A DNA stretch of 50,643 nt from an uncultured Lachnospiraceae bacterium. GTDB taxonomy: Bacteria > Bacillota > Clostridia > Lachnospirales > Lachnospiraceae. Location of the stretch: contig CAJUPJ010000025.1 in the NCBI GenBank assembly GCA_910588655.1, positions 1-50,643 of the forward strand, written 5' to 3'. Below are positions 50,575 to 50,643 of this stretch, piece after piece; position 1 is the first letter of the stretch; the number at the start of each line of letters is the position of its first letter. The translations under genes were made by a program, and so were the position numbers. The notes under the pieces were generated by a model. That model was not told the origin of the DNA. It did not search any database and saw only the letters and a list, made by a program, of their open reading frames with translations.

Positions 50575-50643
50575 ATGAGCAGGAATGAAAATGCAGGAAA
50601 AACAGGTTATCGGAAAAGAGGGAGGATATTTGTATGGCAGAGA
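50575..50643 (+). CDS. Start of a gene cut by the window edge
   Basis: ATG at 50575 follows AAAGGGG and opens a frame MSRNENAGKTGYRKRGRIFV that is still open at the window end. A second ATG at 50634 has GGGAGGA just before it and may be the start of another gene in a different frame, so the first frame could be a short leader peptide. Too little is visible to name either product. Confidence 0.4.
   Translation, partial: MSRNENAGKTGYRKRGRIFVWQR

Overview
The window looks like a chromosomal segment of a low-GC, endospore-forming Clostridia, most likely a Lachnospiraceae-type gut anaerobe. Supporting signs are an alpha/beta-type small acid-soluble spore protein, SpoVAD and SpoVAE, the SCIFF peptide with its radical SAM maturase, a fused SecDF, DUF6465, DUF4358/DHHW/MBOAT genes, an AT-rich base composition with strong AGGAGG ribosome sites, and no oxygen-respiration genes. 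The species cannot be named from the sequence alone.

Layout. 1-2700: remnant of a metallo-beta-lactamase-fold hydrolase, a CIRCE-controlled Hsp20 gene, an orphan HipB-like regulator and two large palindromic repeat elements. 2757-7125: a decaying ABC-2 exporter (ATPase broken by an internal deletion and frameshift, two permeases fused in frame) and a MutS2-like ATPase without an Smr domain. 7218-12720: SecDF, a cell-wall polysaccharide deacetylase, a TIGR04086 membrane protein, a PHP phosphoesterase and a RibD-C/DHFR-fold protein. 12982-13687: a GNAT acetyltransferase placed directly behind the N-terminal stubs of a phd-doc toxin-antitoxin pair. 14005-21561: glycogen phosphorylase divergent from an AraC regulator, tgt-yajC, class II aldolase and a cation efflux protein. 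21593-23277: the SCIFF system. 23574-27398: spore genes (SASP, spoVAD, spoVAE) with a sulfotransferase and DUF6465.

27857-35425 is a cell-surface block: an Ig-like secreted protein, a DUF885 metallopeptidase, and a DUF4358-DHHW-MBOAT-DHHW cluster that probably O-acylates an envelope polymer. 36367-41484 holds BlaI and BlaR1 convergent with a large class B penicillin-binding protein. BlaI-type dyads (TACNNNNGTA) lie at the blaI promoter, at the PBP promoter and at the promoter of the Ig-like protein, suggesting a small beta-lactam-responsive regulon with no beta-lactamase in view. 41651-47341 has an unknown polytopic membrane protein, a GH94 disaccharide phosphorylase and galT, which together with glycogen phosphorylase point to phosphorolytic sugar use.

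From about 48300 the base composition becomes visibly richer in GC. A tyrosine recombinase, a phage-type repressor and a divergent promoter switch mark the end of an integrated mobile element that continues past the window.

The most unusual feature is a family of long modular palindromic elements (1564-2272, 13822-13948, 27482-27769, 35424-36298). Their outer arms are conserved, their inner hairpins differ, and three of them end within about 12 bp of the -35 box of a housekeeping-type promoter.
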